DNA from: an uncultured Collinsella sp.
GTDB lineage: Bacteria > Actinomycetota > Coriobacteriia > Coriobacteriales > Coriobacteriaceae
Reading direction: 5' to 3'
DNA length: 49,105 nt
Assembly: GCA_959019775.1 (NCBI GenBank)
Contig: CAUEPS010000014.1
Span: 1 to 49,105 of the forward strand
The stretch's first letter is position 1. Each line of letters begins with the position of its first letter. A program made the position numbers and the translations under genes. This document shows positions 25,505 to 33,545 of this stretch, piece after piece. The notes beneath the pieces were generated by a model, which was given only the letters and a program-made list of their open reading frames with translations, did no database searches and had not been told where the DNA came from.

Positions 25505-27079
25505 ATGGGAAAGAAACTCGATAAGAAGGCCAAAGCCGCCGTGGCCAAGGCCTCTAAGAACGCCAAGGCGGGCAAGAGCATCAAGAAGCTCCGCAAGCTC
25601 GAAGGCAAACTGTGGACCCGCGAGTACCTGCTCAAGATTGCCGAGTTCGATGGCGCGACGATTGCCCCCGCCAACGGCGCCGCGGCCCGCGCCGATGCTA
25701 TGGGCACCCTTGCCGGCGAACATCACAAGCTCCTGACCAGCAAGAAGTACGTTGAGCTCGTGCGCTCGCTGGCACGCGAGGCCGTCGCCGGAGGCAAGAT
25801 CGACGACCCGCAGCTGCTCGACGAGATCCGCGTGCTCGGCCGCGACCAGCGCGAAGCGAGCGTCATCCCCACCGAGGAGGCCGAGGCCTGGACCAGGCTC
25901 ACCTGCGAGGCCGACGCCGTGTGGCACAAGGCCAAGACGGCCAATGACTGGGCGAGCTTTGAGCCCTATGTGGATAGAATCGTCGCCCAGCTTAAGCATC
26001 AGGCCGAGCTCATGGACCCCAAGCGCGACCAATACGATGTTTGGCTCGACCAGTACGAGCGCGGCCTTTCCACCGAGAGCTTCGACGCGTTTTGCGACGA
26101 GGTCAAGGCGACGGTCGTGCCGCTCGTGCACGCCATCGGCGAGCGCGGCCAGCAGCCCGCTGCCGACTTTTTGCACGCCCGCGTGCCCGAGGCCGCCCAG
26201 CGCGCCATGAGCTTCGACCTTATGAAGCTCGTCGGCCTGGACCTGGATGACACCACGCTTGCCTTTACCGAGCACCCGTTTAGCGAGGGCTTTGCCGTGG
26301 GTGACGCGCGCATCGCGACGCACATCTACGAGGACGACTGTATCTCCAACGTCTACAGCATCATCCACGAGGCCGGACACGCCATGTATGAGCTGGGCGT
26401 CAATCCCGCCTATGCGCGCACCTGCCTGGAGGGCGGCACCTCCATGGGCATCCACGAGAGCCAGAGCCGCTTTTTCGAGAACACCGTGGGTCGCAGCCGC
26501 GCCTTTATGGGCCCGCTGCTCGAAGTGCTGCGCCGTCACGCACCCGAGGTCTATGGCAGCGTGGACGAGGACACGCTCTACCACGCCGTGAACATCGCAC
26601 AGCCGTCGTTGATCCGCACCGAGGCGGACGAGCTCACCTATCCGCTGCACGTTATGGTGCGCTACGAGATCGAGCGCATGCTGTTTGCCGGCGAGGCCAC
26701 GGCCAAGGACATCCCCGCGCTTTGGAATCGCTTTATGGACGAGTACCTGGGCATTCCCGTTCCCGACGACACGCGCGGCTGCCTGCAGGATACGCACTGG
26801 AGCGGTGGCTCGTTTGGCTACTTCCCTACCTATGCGCTGGGCAGCGCCTACGACGCCATGTTCGTGCCGGCCATGTGCCGCGACGGCGTCGACCTTACCG
26901 GTGCCTGCGCGAGCGGCGATCTGACGCCCGTCCGCGCCTGGCTGGGCGAGCACATTTGGCAGTGGGGTCGCGCCAAAGACGCGCCTGAACTCATCAAGGG
27001 CGCGTGTGGTATGGCGTTCGATGCCCGCTACTACTGCAGCTACCTGCAGGACAAGTTCACCACGCTCTACGAGCTGTAA
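25505..27079 (+). CDS. M32-family metallocarboxypeptidase
   Basis: A 524-residue zinc carboxypeptidase. HEAGH at 288-292 is the catalytic motif, with ESQSRFFENTVG following (third ligand Glu). IRTEADELTYPLHVMVRYEIERML and WSGGSFGYFPTYALGSA are characteristic of M32. It removes C-terminal residues from peptides in the cytoplasm; no signal peptide is seen. The first 30 residues are unusually Lys/Ala-rich (KKLDKKAKAAVAKASKNAK), which I do not expect in the family. ATG 25505 has AAGGA nine bases upstream. Monocistronic. Confidence 0.93.
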   Translation: MGKKLDKKAKAAVAKASKNAKAGKSIKKLRKLEGKLWTREYLLKIAEFDGATIAPANGAAARADAMGTLAGEHHKLLTSKKYVELVRSLAREAVAGGKIDDPQLLDEIRVLGRDQREASVIPTEEAEAWTRLTCEADAVWHKAKTANDWASFEPYVDRIVAQLKHQAELMDPKRDQYDVWLDQYERGLSTESFDAFCDEVKATVVPLVHAIGERGQQPAADFLHARVPEAAQRAMSFDLMKLVGLDLDDTTLAFTEHPFSEGFAVGDARIATHIYEDDCISNVYSIIHEAGHAMYELGVNPAYARTCLEGGTSMGIHESQSRFFENTVGRSRAFMGPLLEVLRRHAPEVYGSVDEDTLYHAVNIAQPSLIRTEADELTYPLHVMVRYEIERMLFAGEATAKDIPALWNRFMDEYLGIPVPDDTRGCLQDTHWSGGSFGYFPTYALGSAYDAMFVPAMCRDGVDLTGACASGDLTPVRAWLGEHIWQWGRAKDAPELIKGACGMAFDARYYCSYLQDKFTTLYEL

Positions 27080-27100
27080 AGCCCTACTAGCACGTCAACG

Positions 27101-27142
27101 CAAAGGGGGCGCCGCAGGATCTATCCCGCGGCGCCCCCTTAC
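27101..27142 (+). terminator. Terminator of the M32 gene
   Basis: AAGGGGGCGCCGC (27103-27115) pairs with GCGGCGCCCCCTT (27128-27140) around a 12-base loop, 22 bases after the stop. The T-run is only two bases, so the neighbouring palindrome may help stop transcription. Confidence 0.7.
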
Positions 27143-27316
27143 CTAGTCATTGGGGACGTTCTTTAATGACTAGTCGTTTGGGACACTCTTTGCCAGTCAG
27201 AAACCCGGCACTTGGGGACGTTCCTTATGTGCCAGCACTTTAGGAACGTCCCCAAGTGCCGGATGGTGAAGAGTGTCCCCAATGGCTAGTCGTTTAAGAA
27301 CGTCCCCAACGACTAG
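27143..27316. repeat. Six-module nested palindrome between convergent genes
   Basis: Three modules read forward and three in reverse, centred near 27230. Each has a core GGGGACGTTC(C/T)TT or GGGACACTCTTT flanked by small arms: CTAGTCATT/AATGACTAG (27143-27173), a weaker GACT module (27169-27199), GGCAC/GTGCC (27207-27233), GCACTT/AAGTGC (27235-27259), a weaker module (27262-27288), and CTAGTCGTT/AACGACTAG (27286-27316). The halves also pair with each other; CGGCACTTGGGGACGTTCCT (27206-27225) matches 27242-27261 perfectly. No coding potential. Confidence 0.85.
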
Positions 27317-27334
27317 TTTGGTAAAACCGCGTAA

Positions 27335-28666
27335 CTACAGAGCTTCCAGTGCGCTGGCGATGCGCTTCATGGCGGCGTCAGCAGCCGATTGGTCCGGAGC
27401 CTCGGCCAGCACGCGAATCACCGACTCGGTTCCGCTCTTGCGCACGAGCACGCGGCCCTCGCCCGCGAGCGCGGCCTCGGCCTCGGCGATCGCGTTCTGC
27501 ACGCCCATGTTCTCGAGCGCGGCATCCTTGTCGGCCACGCGCACGGCAACCTGCGCTTGCGGCAGCAGCTTGCACGGAGCCGTGAGCTGCGAGAGCGTCT
27601 CGCGCTCGGCACGAATCACTTCCATCACGCGCAGCGAGGTCATAATGCCGTCGCCCGTGCGCTCGATATCGCCAAAGATCGTATGACCCGTCTGCTCGCC
27701 GCCCAGGCTGAAGCCGCCCTCGCGCATCTTGGCATACACGTGACGGTCGCCCACGCCGCTGGTCACGGCGCTTAGACCGGCAAGCTCCAGCGACTTGACC
27801 AGGCCAAAGTTGCTGGCAATCGTCGGAACCACGGTACCGCCCGAAAGGCGACCGTGCTTGTTCAGGTACACGCCGCACACGTACAGGATCTGGTCGCCGT
27901 CGACCACACGGCCGCGCTCGTCCACGGCCAGGCAGCGGTCGGCATCGCCGTCGTAGGCAAAGCCCACGTCCAGGCCCTGCTCCACCACGTGGCGCTGCAG
28001 GCGCTCCATATGCGTGGAGCCGCAGTCCACGTTGATGTTAAAGCCGTCGGGCGCGGCGTTGATCACGCGCACATCGGCGCCCAGCGCGTCGAACACCGGC
28101 TTGGCCACCGAGGACGCCGAACCGTTGGCGCAGTCGATGCCGATCTTGACGCCCTGCAGCGAAAAGTTCGCGCTCGCGATGAGCGAGGCAATATAGCGGT
28201 TGCGACCCTGCATGTAGTCCACCGTGGCGCCGATGTGGTTGCCCGTGGCCAGCGGCACCTCGCTCTTGCCATCGATATAGTCCTCGATGAGCTCCAGCAC
28301 GTCCTCGTCCATCTTAAAGCCGTCGCTGTTGACGAGCTTAATGCCGTTATCGCAAAACGGGTTGTGGCTCGCGCTGATCATGATGCCGCAATCGAAACAG
28401 CCCTCCACGGTCTGATGCGCCACGCCCGGCGTGGGGATCACGTGCAGCATATATGCGTCCGCACCGCTCGCGACCAGGCCACTCACCAGCGCCGCCTCGA
28501 ACATGTAGCTCGAGCGACGCGTGTCCTTGCCCACGATCACGCGTGCCTTGCGCTCGCGGTTGGCGCCGTAATACCAGCCCACAAAGCGACCGATCTTATA
28601 AGCGTGCTCTACCGTCAGCCCAACGTTGGCCTCGCCGCGAAAGCCGTCGGTGCCAAAGTACTTCAT
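27335..28666 (-). CDS. glmM: Phosphoglucosamine mutase
   Basis: A 443-residue enzyme converting glucosamine-6-phosphate to glucosamine-1-phosphate for peptidoglycan precursors. The N-terminal YFGTDGFRGEAN, active-site Ser100 in ISASHNP, the Mg2+ loop AYDGDADRCLAVDE, sugar-loop GGEQTGH and the C-terminal phosphate loop VRKSGTESVIRV are all present. Normal length. ATG 28666 follows AGAGGA. Transcribed alone or after nothing upstream on this strand except the EamA gene, from which it is not separated in order (EamA lies upstream, 81 bases away). Confidence 0.96.
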   Translation of the reverse strand: MKYFGTDGFRGEANVGLTVEHAYKIGRFVGWYYGANRERKARVIVGKDTRRSSYMFEAALVSGLVASGADAYMLHVIPTPGVAHQTVEGCFDCGIMISASHNPFCDNGIKLVNSDGFKMDEDVLELIEDYIDGKSEVPLATGNHIGATVDYMQGRNRYIASLIASANFSLQGVKIGIDCANGSASSVAKPVFDALGADVRVINAAPDGFNINVDCGSTHMERLQRHVVEQGLDVGFAYDGDADRCLAVDERGRVVDGDQILYVCGVYLNKHGRLSGGTVVPTIASNFGLVKSLELAGLSAVTSGVGDRHVYAKMREGGFSLGGEQTGHTIFGDIERTGDGIMTSLRVMEVIRAERETLSQLTAPCKLLPQAQVAVRVADKDAALENMGVQNAIAEAEAALAGEGRVLVRKSGTESVIRVLAEAPDQSAADAAMKRIASALEAL

Positions 28667-28689
28667 AAGAGATCCTCTCTATAGACAAA

Positions 28690-28713
28690 GGCGCGCCGCC
28701 AAAGCAACGCGCC
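28690..28713 (-). terminator. Possible terminator of the EamA transporter gene
   Basis: On the minus strand GGCGCG pairs with CGCGCC around a 12-base loop and is followed by TTTGTC. It lies 35 bases past the transporter stop and before glmM. The stem and T-run are both weak, so read-through into glmM is possible. Confidence 0.4.
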
Positions 28714-28747
28714 GCCAGCCTATTATCCTTTAAAGCAACCGCAGGGG

Positions 28748-29770
28748 CTACACCGTGAGGAACATCATCACGATGATCATGGCAAAGCCGATAAGGTCGG
28801 TCGGCAAAAACACCGTGCCCAGCATAACGGCACTCGTGATGGTCGCCGAGACCGGCTCCACGGTTCCGATGAGGCTTGCGCGGACCGAGCCAATGTCCTT
28901 AACGCCCTGCATATAGAGCATGTAGGCAAAAAACGAACCGATGACCACGAACACCGCGAGCGCCTCGATACCGGCAACATCGAGCGCCGGCATATGCGCC
29001 CAAGGGCGAACGAAAGCACACGAAACGATGCCCGCCGTGAGCATAGCCGAACCCGTGACGATGGGGCTGCCATATTCGGGCAGGATCTTGGCGGGGATCA
29101 CCGCCATGCAGGTGGCGCTGACCGCACACATAAGGCCCGCGACCAGGCCGAGCGGCGAGATGCTCAGGCTGGTGGGGTCACCGCCGGTGGCGATCAAAAA
29201 CGTACCGCCCAGAGCCAAGCCAATGCCGATAACCTCGCGCGTGCGCGGCCTGCGGCGGTCGATAACGCAGGTGTATCCCATAATGATGGCCAGCTGCAGG
29301 CACTGAAGCACCGTCGCGGTTCCGGCATTGGTCAGGCGCACGGCCGAAAGATAGCAGAACTGGTTGAACAGCAGGCCAAAAGCGGTAAAAAGCAGCAGTT
29401 GTCTGCGGTCGGCGGGCGTGGTCCAGAGTTTAACCAGACGCTCGCGATCGCGCGTGACCACCACGGCCATAAAGAGCAGACCGGCGAGAATCTGGCGCAC
29501 ACTCATAAGCCACAGGGTATCAACGTGATAGGTATCGAACAGGAAGCTCGCGCTGGTACCCGAAAAACCCCAAAACGAACCACCCACCAGCGTGGCCAGA
29601 ACGCCCGTAATCATCTTGCGCGTCGACGCACTGTTCAGGCGGTCGCGCCATGCACGGCGGGTACTGCGGCTGAGCTCGTCAGTGCCCTCGGGCACATCAA
29701 TGTTCGATATATCGGTCATCGGCACCGAAGCCCCTGCGCCTTCGACCTGCTCGACACACTCTTTGCTCAT
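28748..29770 (-). CDS. EamA/DMT-family permease
   Basis: A 340-residue membrane protein with about ten helices and two EamA repeats. The first repeat starts at LVGGSFWGFSGTSASFLF, the second at LGLVAGLMCAVSATCMAVIPAKIL, ending with the conserved GTVEPVSATITSAVMLGTVF helix. About 60 cytoplasmic residues precede the first helix. Members export amino acids, nucleosides or other metabolites; the substrate cannot be read from sequence. ATG 29770 follows GGGGGAG; in-frame extension to 29977 has no support. Confidence 0.85.
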   Translation of the reverse strand: MSKECVEQVEGAGASVPMTDISNIDVPEGTDELSRSTRRAWRDRLNSASTRKMITGVLATLVGGSFWGFSGTSASFLFDTYHVDTLWLMSVRQILAGLLFMAVVVTRDRERLVKLWTTPADRRQLLLFTAFGLLFNQFCYLSAVRLTNAGTATVLQCLQLAIIMGYTCVIDRRRPRTREVIGIGLALGGTFLIATGGDPTSLSISPLGLVAGLMCAVSATCMAVIPAKILPEYGSPIVTGSAMLTAGIVSCAFVRPWAHMPALDVAGIEALAVFVVIGSFFAYMLYMQGVKDIGSVRASLIGTVEPVSATITSAVMLGTVFLPTDLIGFAMIIVMMFLTV

Positions 29771-30001
29771 TCCACTCCCCCGAAACAGTCTGGAAGCAAT
29801 TCGGCTTACCTTACCACGGCAAAGGCACCAGCTGGAGGCTTGTCCGTTTATCGGTAGGACAATTCCGCAGACGTCTTTCCATAGCTCGATACCACAATGG
29901 GCTTGCATTATGCAACAGCCAAATCGCGGCAGCAGGCTCTTTTGAAATGGATATGACAAAGCCCCCGAATTCCACAATGTAAGCGATTTTTAAAAATGTT
30001 C

Positions 30002-30030
30002 TTGCCACCGAGTTCAGGCTCCGTTATATT
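30002..30030 (+). promoter_or_regulatory. Promoter of tRNA-Val
   Basis: TTGCCA at 30002-30007 and TATATT at 30025-30030 are exactly 17 bases apart, 30 bases before the tRNA. A strong housekeeping-type promoter. Confidence 0.75.
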
Positions 30031-30059
30031 ATCCCTTGCGCGCTTGCGCACCCTTGATC

Positions 30060-30134
30060 GGGCGTTTAGCTCAGGGGGAGAGCGCTTCCCTGACACGGAA
30101 GAGGTCAGAAGTTCAAATCTTCTAACGCCCACCA
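30060..30134 (+). tRNA. tRNA-Val (anticodon GAC)
   Basis: A 75-base tRNA with an encoded CCA end. Acceptor GGGCGTT pairs with AACGCCC, the D arm is GCTC/GAGC, the anticodon stem CTTCC/GGAAG holds loop CTGACAC giving anticodon GAC, and the T arm AGAAG/CTTCT has loop TTCAAAT. Discriminator base is A. It reads GUC (and GUU) valine codons. Confidence 0.97.
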
Positions 30135-30141
30135 AATGTTC

Positions 30142-30178
30142 ACAGCTCAGAGGCTATGTCTATGAGCTGTTTTGTTTT
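30142..30178 (+). terminator. Terminator of tRNA-Val
   Basis: ACAGCTCA (30142-30149) pairs with TGAGCTGT (30163-30170), followed by TTTGTTTT. Short but clear intrinsic terminator eight bases after the tRNA. Confidence 0.8.
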
Positions 30179-30524
30179 ATGTCGCCAAATCCGCTGGCAA
30201 CTCCAACCGTCATCGCAACGTAACATCAATTCACCTGACGAATGGCTGCCAAACAAATTCAATACCCCAACATCAACAACAGCCGGGCACAAAACTGCGC
30301 CGCAAACTGCTCCAACCACCCTGCCCATGTACAAAACCGCGTCAGCGACCCAAGTGCCTATCCCGGCTGACTCCGTAGTCAATCAAAACCGCCCCAATAG
30401 CCACCGAGGCCGAGACCAACACGTCTCGAACCCATCCGCACCGCAACTTCTCAGCAAAACGCCGCGATGTCTGCGCCCTGCGGTATCCTTGAGCCACTTG
30501 CACCTGCAGCACCAAGGAGCCGCC
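30179..30524. other. Non-coding, lower-GC stretch after tRNA-Val
   Basis: This 346-base stretch is richer in A and C than the surrounding genes. Open frames on both strands show no ribosome site or recognisable motif. I see no repeated tRNA 3' end that would mark an integration site. Confidence 0.5.
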
Positions 30525-31211
30525 ATGCGCACCGAGCTCGATGTCCCCTTTTCGCACAAAGAAGAAGCCAAGGCGCTGGGCGCCAAATGGGACCGGACCA
30601 AGAAGATCTGGTATGTACCCAGCGGCGTCAACCCCGAGCCCTTTGCCGAGTGGCTGCCCGGTGTTGACCGATCCGACCCCTCAGCGCCGTATATATATCT
30701 AGTACTGGGCAAGCGCGAGTGCTGGAAGTGTCACAAAGAGACCTCGGTCGCGGCCTTCGGCATTCCCTATCGAACCGATAACGACGAAAGCATCGCCATC
30801 GCGCACGCGCCCAACGAAGCCGGGCACATTGCCATCGACACGGCCAATGCCAACGCACTCGCCATCGTGCCCGCTCTTGGCTGCGTGCCGGGCGAGATCC
30901 GCGACTACCTTCATAAGCGCTGCGGCTACAAACCCGTAGGCGCGCGAGCCTCCAAAGCCCCGTCGCTCGGCAACACGTGCACCAGTTGCGACGCGCTGCA
31001 AGGCGGCCGCCATCTGTTCGAAGAGCCCTCGTCCCCGTTTGCCCTCACTGCCATCAACAAGCTGCCGGCACTGGAGTTTGTGCGCGTCGAAGTTGCCGGC
31101 GTCTTTGGCGTCCCGGCCACGCGCACCGACTTTGACCAGGCGCTCTTTACCTGGGCACGCGACCATCACGCCGAGTTCCACAAGCAACTCGGTGAGGGGG
31201 TTTATTTGTAG
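30525..31211 (+). CDS. DUF5710-domain protein with two CxxC pairs
   Basis: A 228-residue protein. Residues 5-32 (ELDVPFSHKEEAKALGAKWD, then KKIWYVP) match the DUF5710 motif, a short domain found in plasmid and phage proteins and in DNA-related proteins. Two pairs, C66-C69 and C152-C155, could bind one zinc ion. The rest is unrecognised. ATG 30525 follows AAGGAG at good spacing; an in-frame extension to 30156 is not supported. It converges on the zinc-ribbon gene, with 37 bases between stops. Role unknown, possibly nucleic-acid binding. Confidence 0.75.
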   Translation: MRTELDVPFSHKEEAKALGAKWDRTKKIWYVPSGVNPEPFAEWLPGVDRSDPSAPYIYLVLGKRECWKCHKETSVAAFGIPYRTDNDESIAIAHAPNEAGHIAIDTANANALAIVPALGCVPGEIRDYLHKRCGYKPVGARASKAPSLGNTCTSCDALQGGRHLFEEPSSPFALTAINKLPALEFVRVEVAGVFGVPATRTDFDQALFTWARDHHAEFHKQLGEGVYL

Positions 31212-31248
31212 AGGCAAAAGACACTCACAGCCAACTCCTCCGCATCAC

Positions 31249-31533
31249 CTATCCCTCGTCGCCGGCGTCGTACACGATATCGAGGCCACAAACAGGGCAT
31301 TTCTCCGGATACACCGGCATATGAACGCCTGTCCGTTTTCTCACTTCGTCGCTGAGTCTGTCGCGCGCATCGATAAACCGAATGTCGAGACACGGTATTT
31401 GCGAGCCGCAGCAAGGGCAGGTGACGACAAACGACCCGCAATCAACCTCTACGCTCGGAAACATATTGTTGTCTATAAGGGCACACGGCAGTTTTCCGTA
31501 CTTCCCCATCGCAATATCGCCTCGCCAGCTCAT
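31249..31533 (-). CDS. Small zinc-ribbon protein
   Basis: A 94-residue protein with two CxxC knuckles: CPCC at 39-42 and CPVC at 79-82, about 36 residues apart, as in rubredoxin-like or zinc-ribbon domains; Cys7 and Cys48 are further thiols. ATG 31533 has GAGAGGGGAG upstream. No family that I can name. It lies 122 bases after the HNH gene on the same strand, so the two may share a transcript. Confidence 0.65.
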   Translation of the reverse strand: MSWRGDIAMGKYGKLPCALIDNNMFPSVEVDCGSFVVTCPCCGSQIPCLDIRFIDARDRLSDEVRKRTGVHMPVYPEKCPVCGLDIVYDAGDEG

Positions 31534-31655
31534 ACACGCTCCCCTCTCGCTATACAAATCAGGAAGAGCATGCACCGGCGGGCGGGCGCGAGATTGCATC
31601 GCCACGCGATCCGATCAAACAACACGATCGTCAAAGAATGCCAAAGCCAAATACG

Positions 31656-32738
31656 CTAATACGGCAGAAGCCCCGCCTTTTCACGCTTCTTTTCCGAGCG
31701 ATCGAACTCAATGCGATGGGCCTCAAGAAACACCGTATCGGGTCGCCACTGACGCTCATTCGGCTGCCTTAGCGTCGCATCCGCAAAGGAAGCGTAGTCG
31801 GTCTTATCCAGCAGGTACGATCCGCACAGCCGATATTCGCCGCAAACAGGCTCAAACGAAATCAGGTGAGCATCAAATAGTGAATGAAGATCGCGCCGAA
31901 GCAGAATACCGTTGCTGGCAACCTGCGATTTGGGTCCCGAGTAATTCTCGATATGTGCAGCCTCCAGAGCTTCGCTGACGCCGCAGTCCGACACCGCGCA
32001 ACGGCCATCATAGGCGGCAACGAGCTGCTTGCGGAACCATTGCTGCCCCAATCGCTCGCGCCTTAACGCATAGCGGACCTTTTCGTCGTCGGTCACACCC
32101 TGTCCGGCAAACTCAATATCGACGGGTATGTGCTTCAGATAACTCATGTCGGGCGCAAAACGAGGGTCCGGTCCGCCTTTATGAACAGGACCGTGCAGAA
32201 CAAACCATCCGTTTTCGGGCTCGAACCGCTCAACAAACGCAAGGCCGAGCACCTTATAGCCCACCTCGGTTGCAAATATGACTCCGACTGGGACGCCACA
32301 TTCCATGCAGTTGAGCATTTTACGGTTGTAATTCTGGTCTCGAGAACCAACGGCGCCTGGCGCTTGGACCGAATACTTAATGACCCACGTACCGTCATCC
32401 AAATAGAGCGGAGGCACATCGGTGTAGAAGCTCTTTTTAGAGTTATGGACCGAAAGCGCAAAGATCTTATTGGGATCTTGCTTCACCCGATCCTGGCCCG
32501 GCCAGAAGATCCCTGAATCCCGCGTTACGGGAAAGAAGTCCGAGCCAATTCTCAAACGGTACTGATACTGAGGGCTATCTTCCTTGGTGTGGCGCGGAAG
32601 GCTGGTCCAAACGCCGCCGCGCTGTTCCTCACCCAGAAACCACTCCCATGCCTCAACGTATTCGGAAGGCACGAGACTGCAGGCGCGGTCATAGCTTGGT
32701 CCATCCATCAACGGAACAGCAAGGTCAATGTCGTTCAT
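31656..32738 (-). CDS. HNH endonuclease with N-terminal unknown domain
   Basis: A 360-residue protein. The C-terminal HNH motif lies at about 240-295: Cys247 and Cys252 (GRCAVSDCG), LEAAHIENYSG with His262, SNGILLRRDLHSLFD with Asn276 and His285. The N-terminal 230 residues hold a PUA-like strand region (PVGVIFATEVGYKVLGLAFV), seen in some modification-dependent restriction enzymes, but the match is not strong. It could be a type IV-like restriction enzyme or a homing-type relic. ATG 32738 has AGGTG seven bases upstream; GTG 32747 is less likely. Predicted DNA cleavage is from the motif only. Confidence 0.8.
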   Translation of the reverse strand: MNDIDLAVPLMDGPSYDRACSLVPSEYVEAWEWFLGEEQRGGVWTSLPRHTKEDSPQYQYRLRIGSDFFPVTRDSGIFWPGQDRVKQDPNKIFALSVHNSKKSFYTDVPPLYLDDGTWVIKYSVQAPGAVGSRDQNYNRKMLNCMECGVPVGVIFATEVGYKVLGLAFVERFEPENGWFVLHGPVHKGGPDPRFAPDMSYLKHIPVDIEFAGQGVTDDEKVRYALRRERLGQQWFRKQLVAAYDGRCAVSDCGVSEALEAAHIENYSGPKSQVASNGILLRRDLHSLFDAHLISFEPVCGEYRLCGSYLLDKTDYASFADATLRQPNERQWRPDTVFLEAHRIEFDRSEKKREKAGLLPY

Positions 32739-32953
32739 CGCCAGCACCTACAACCATACGAACGCGAGTCATGCCCCTCAATAATATGGCCGAGAGTCAA
32801 TTATTACGAGATCTCATTCCGCGATCGGCACATCGTTGATGCTCTCGGTTTGCCGCTGGCGTGCTTGTACCCCGCTACCCCACTTCCCTGTATACTGATG
32901 TAGCACGTGTTTCATCCGGGCTTGTTGGGCCGGGTCGTTCATGGGAGGTTCTT

Positions 32954-33445
32954 GTGGCTGTTTCGAATCCGCCCAAGGGAAGCGTTTCTTCTTCGTCCAT
33001 CAAGCCGGTTACGCGCAAGGCCGTGCGTTGCCAGCGCGAGGTCGCTTGGCTTGTCACGCAGGCGGCGGGCAGGCTCGTGGCGACCACTCAGGACGTCAAC
33101 GCGCCTACGCCGAGCTTTGTGCTGGCAGCGGCGCTGGATTTTGTGCGCCAATTGGAGCTTGCCGCACAGGATGCCAGCGGCCACCTCGACTACCAGAATG
33201 TTATGGCGCCCGACCTGCAAACGTTCTGCCACATGGCCAAGTTGCCCGCCGCGCCCAATGCGCTTTCGGACGCAGGCTACATGTTTACGCTTTCGGGCGC
33301 GGACCTTATCCGCGACATCTATACATACTGCAGCGAGCTCGCCGAGCGCCATGTCTTTGACGCGGCTGAAGTCAAACCGGGATATGTCATCAAGCTGGTT
33401 CTTAGGCTGTTCTTGATGGACGGGTTCGCGGCCATGCCGGCGTAA
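32954..33445 (+). CDS. Hypothetical protein, mostly helical
   Basis: A 163-residue protein that I do not recognise. GTG 32954 is supported by GGGAGG five bases upstream. The first 25 residues are Ser/Lys/Pro-rich, the rest is amphipathic and probably all helix (QREVAWLVTQAAGRLVATTQ, SFVLAAALDFVRQLELAAQD), with no membrane helix or metal site. A TATACT box at about 32890 may be part of its promoter. It diverges from the HNH gene by about 215 bases and converges on the AlbA_2 gene. Confidence 0.65.
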   Translation: MAVSNPPKGSVSSSSIKPVTRKAVRCQREVAWLVTQAAGRLVATTQDVNAPTPSFVLAAALDFVRQLELAAQDASGHLDYQNVMAPDLQTFCHMAKLPAAPNALSDAGYMFTLSGADLIRDIYTYCSELAERHVFDAAEVKPGYVIKLVLRLFLMDGFAAMPA

Positions 33446-33545
33446 GCCGAGTCTTTAGCATCACCGTCGACTGGGCAACAACCGCTTAACCTTAGTGGGC
33501 GCCAATCGAGAGTCGATTATTGGGTCGCCTCGTCCGCTAACGCAT

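Noticed and set aside
30140..30382. 80-codon minus-strand frame after tRNA-Val
   Set aside because: No ribosome site, no recognisable motif, unusual residue mix; left as non-coding.
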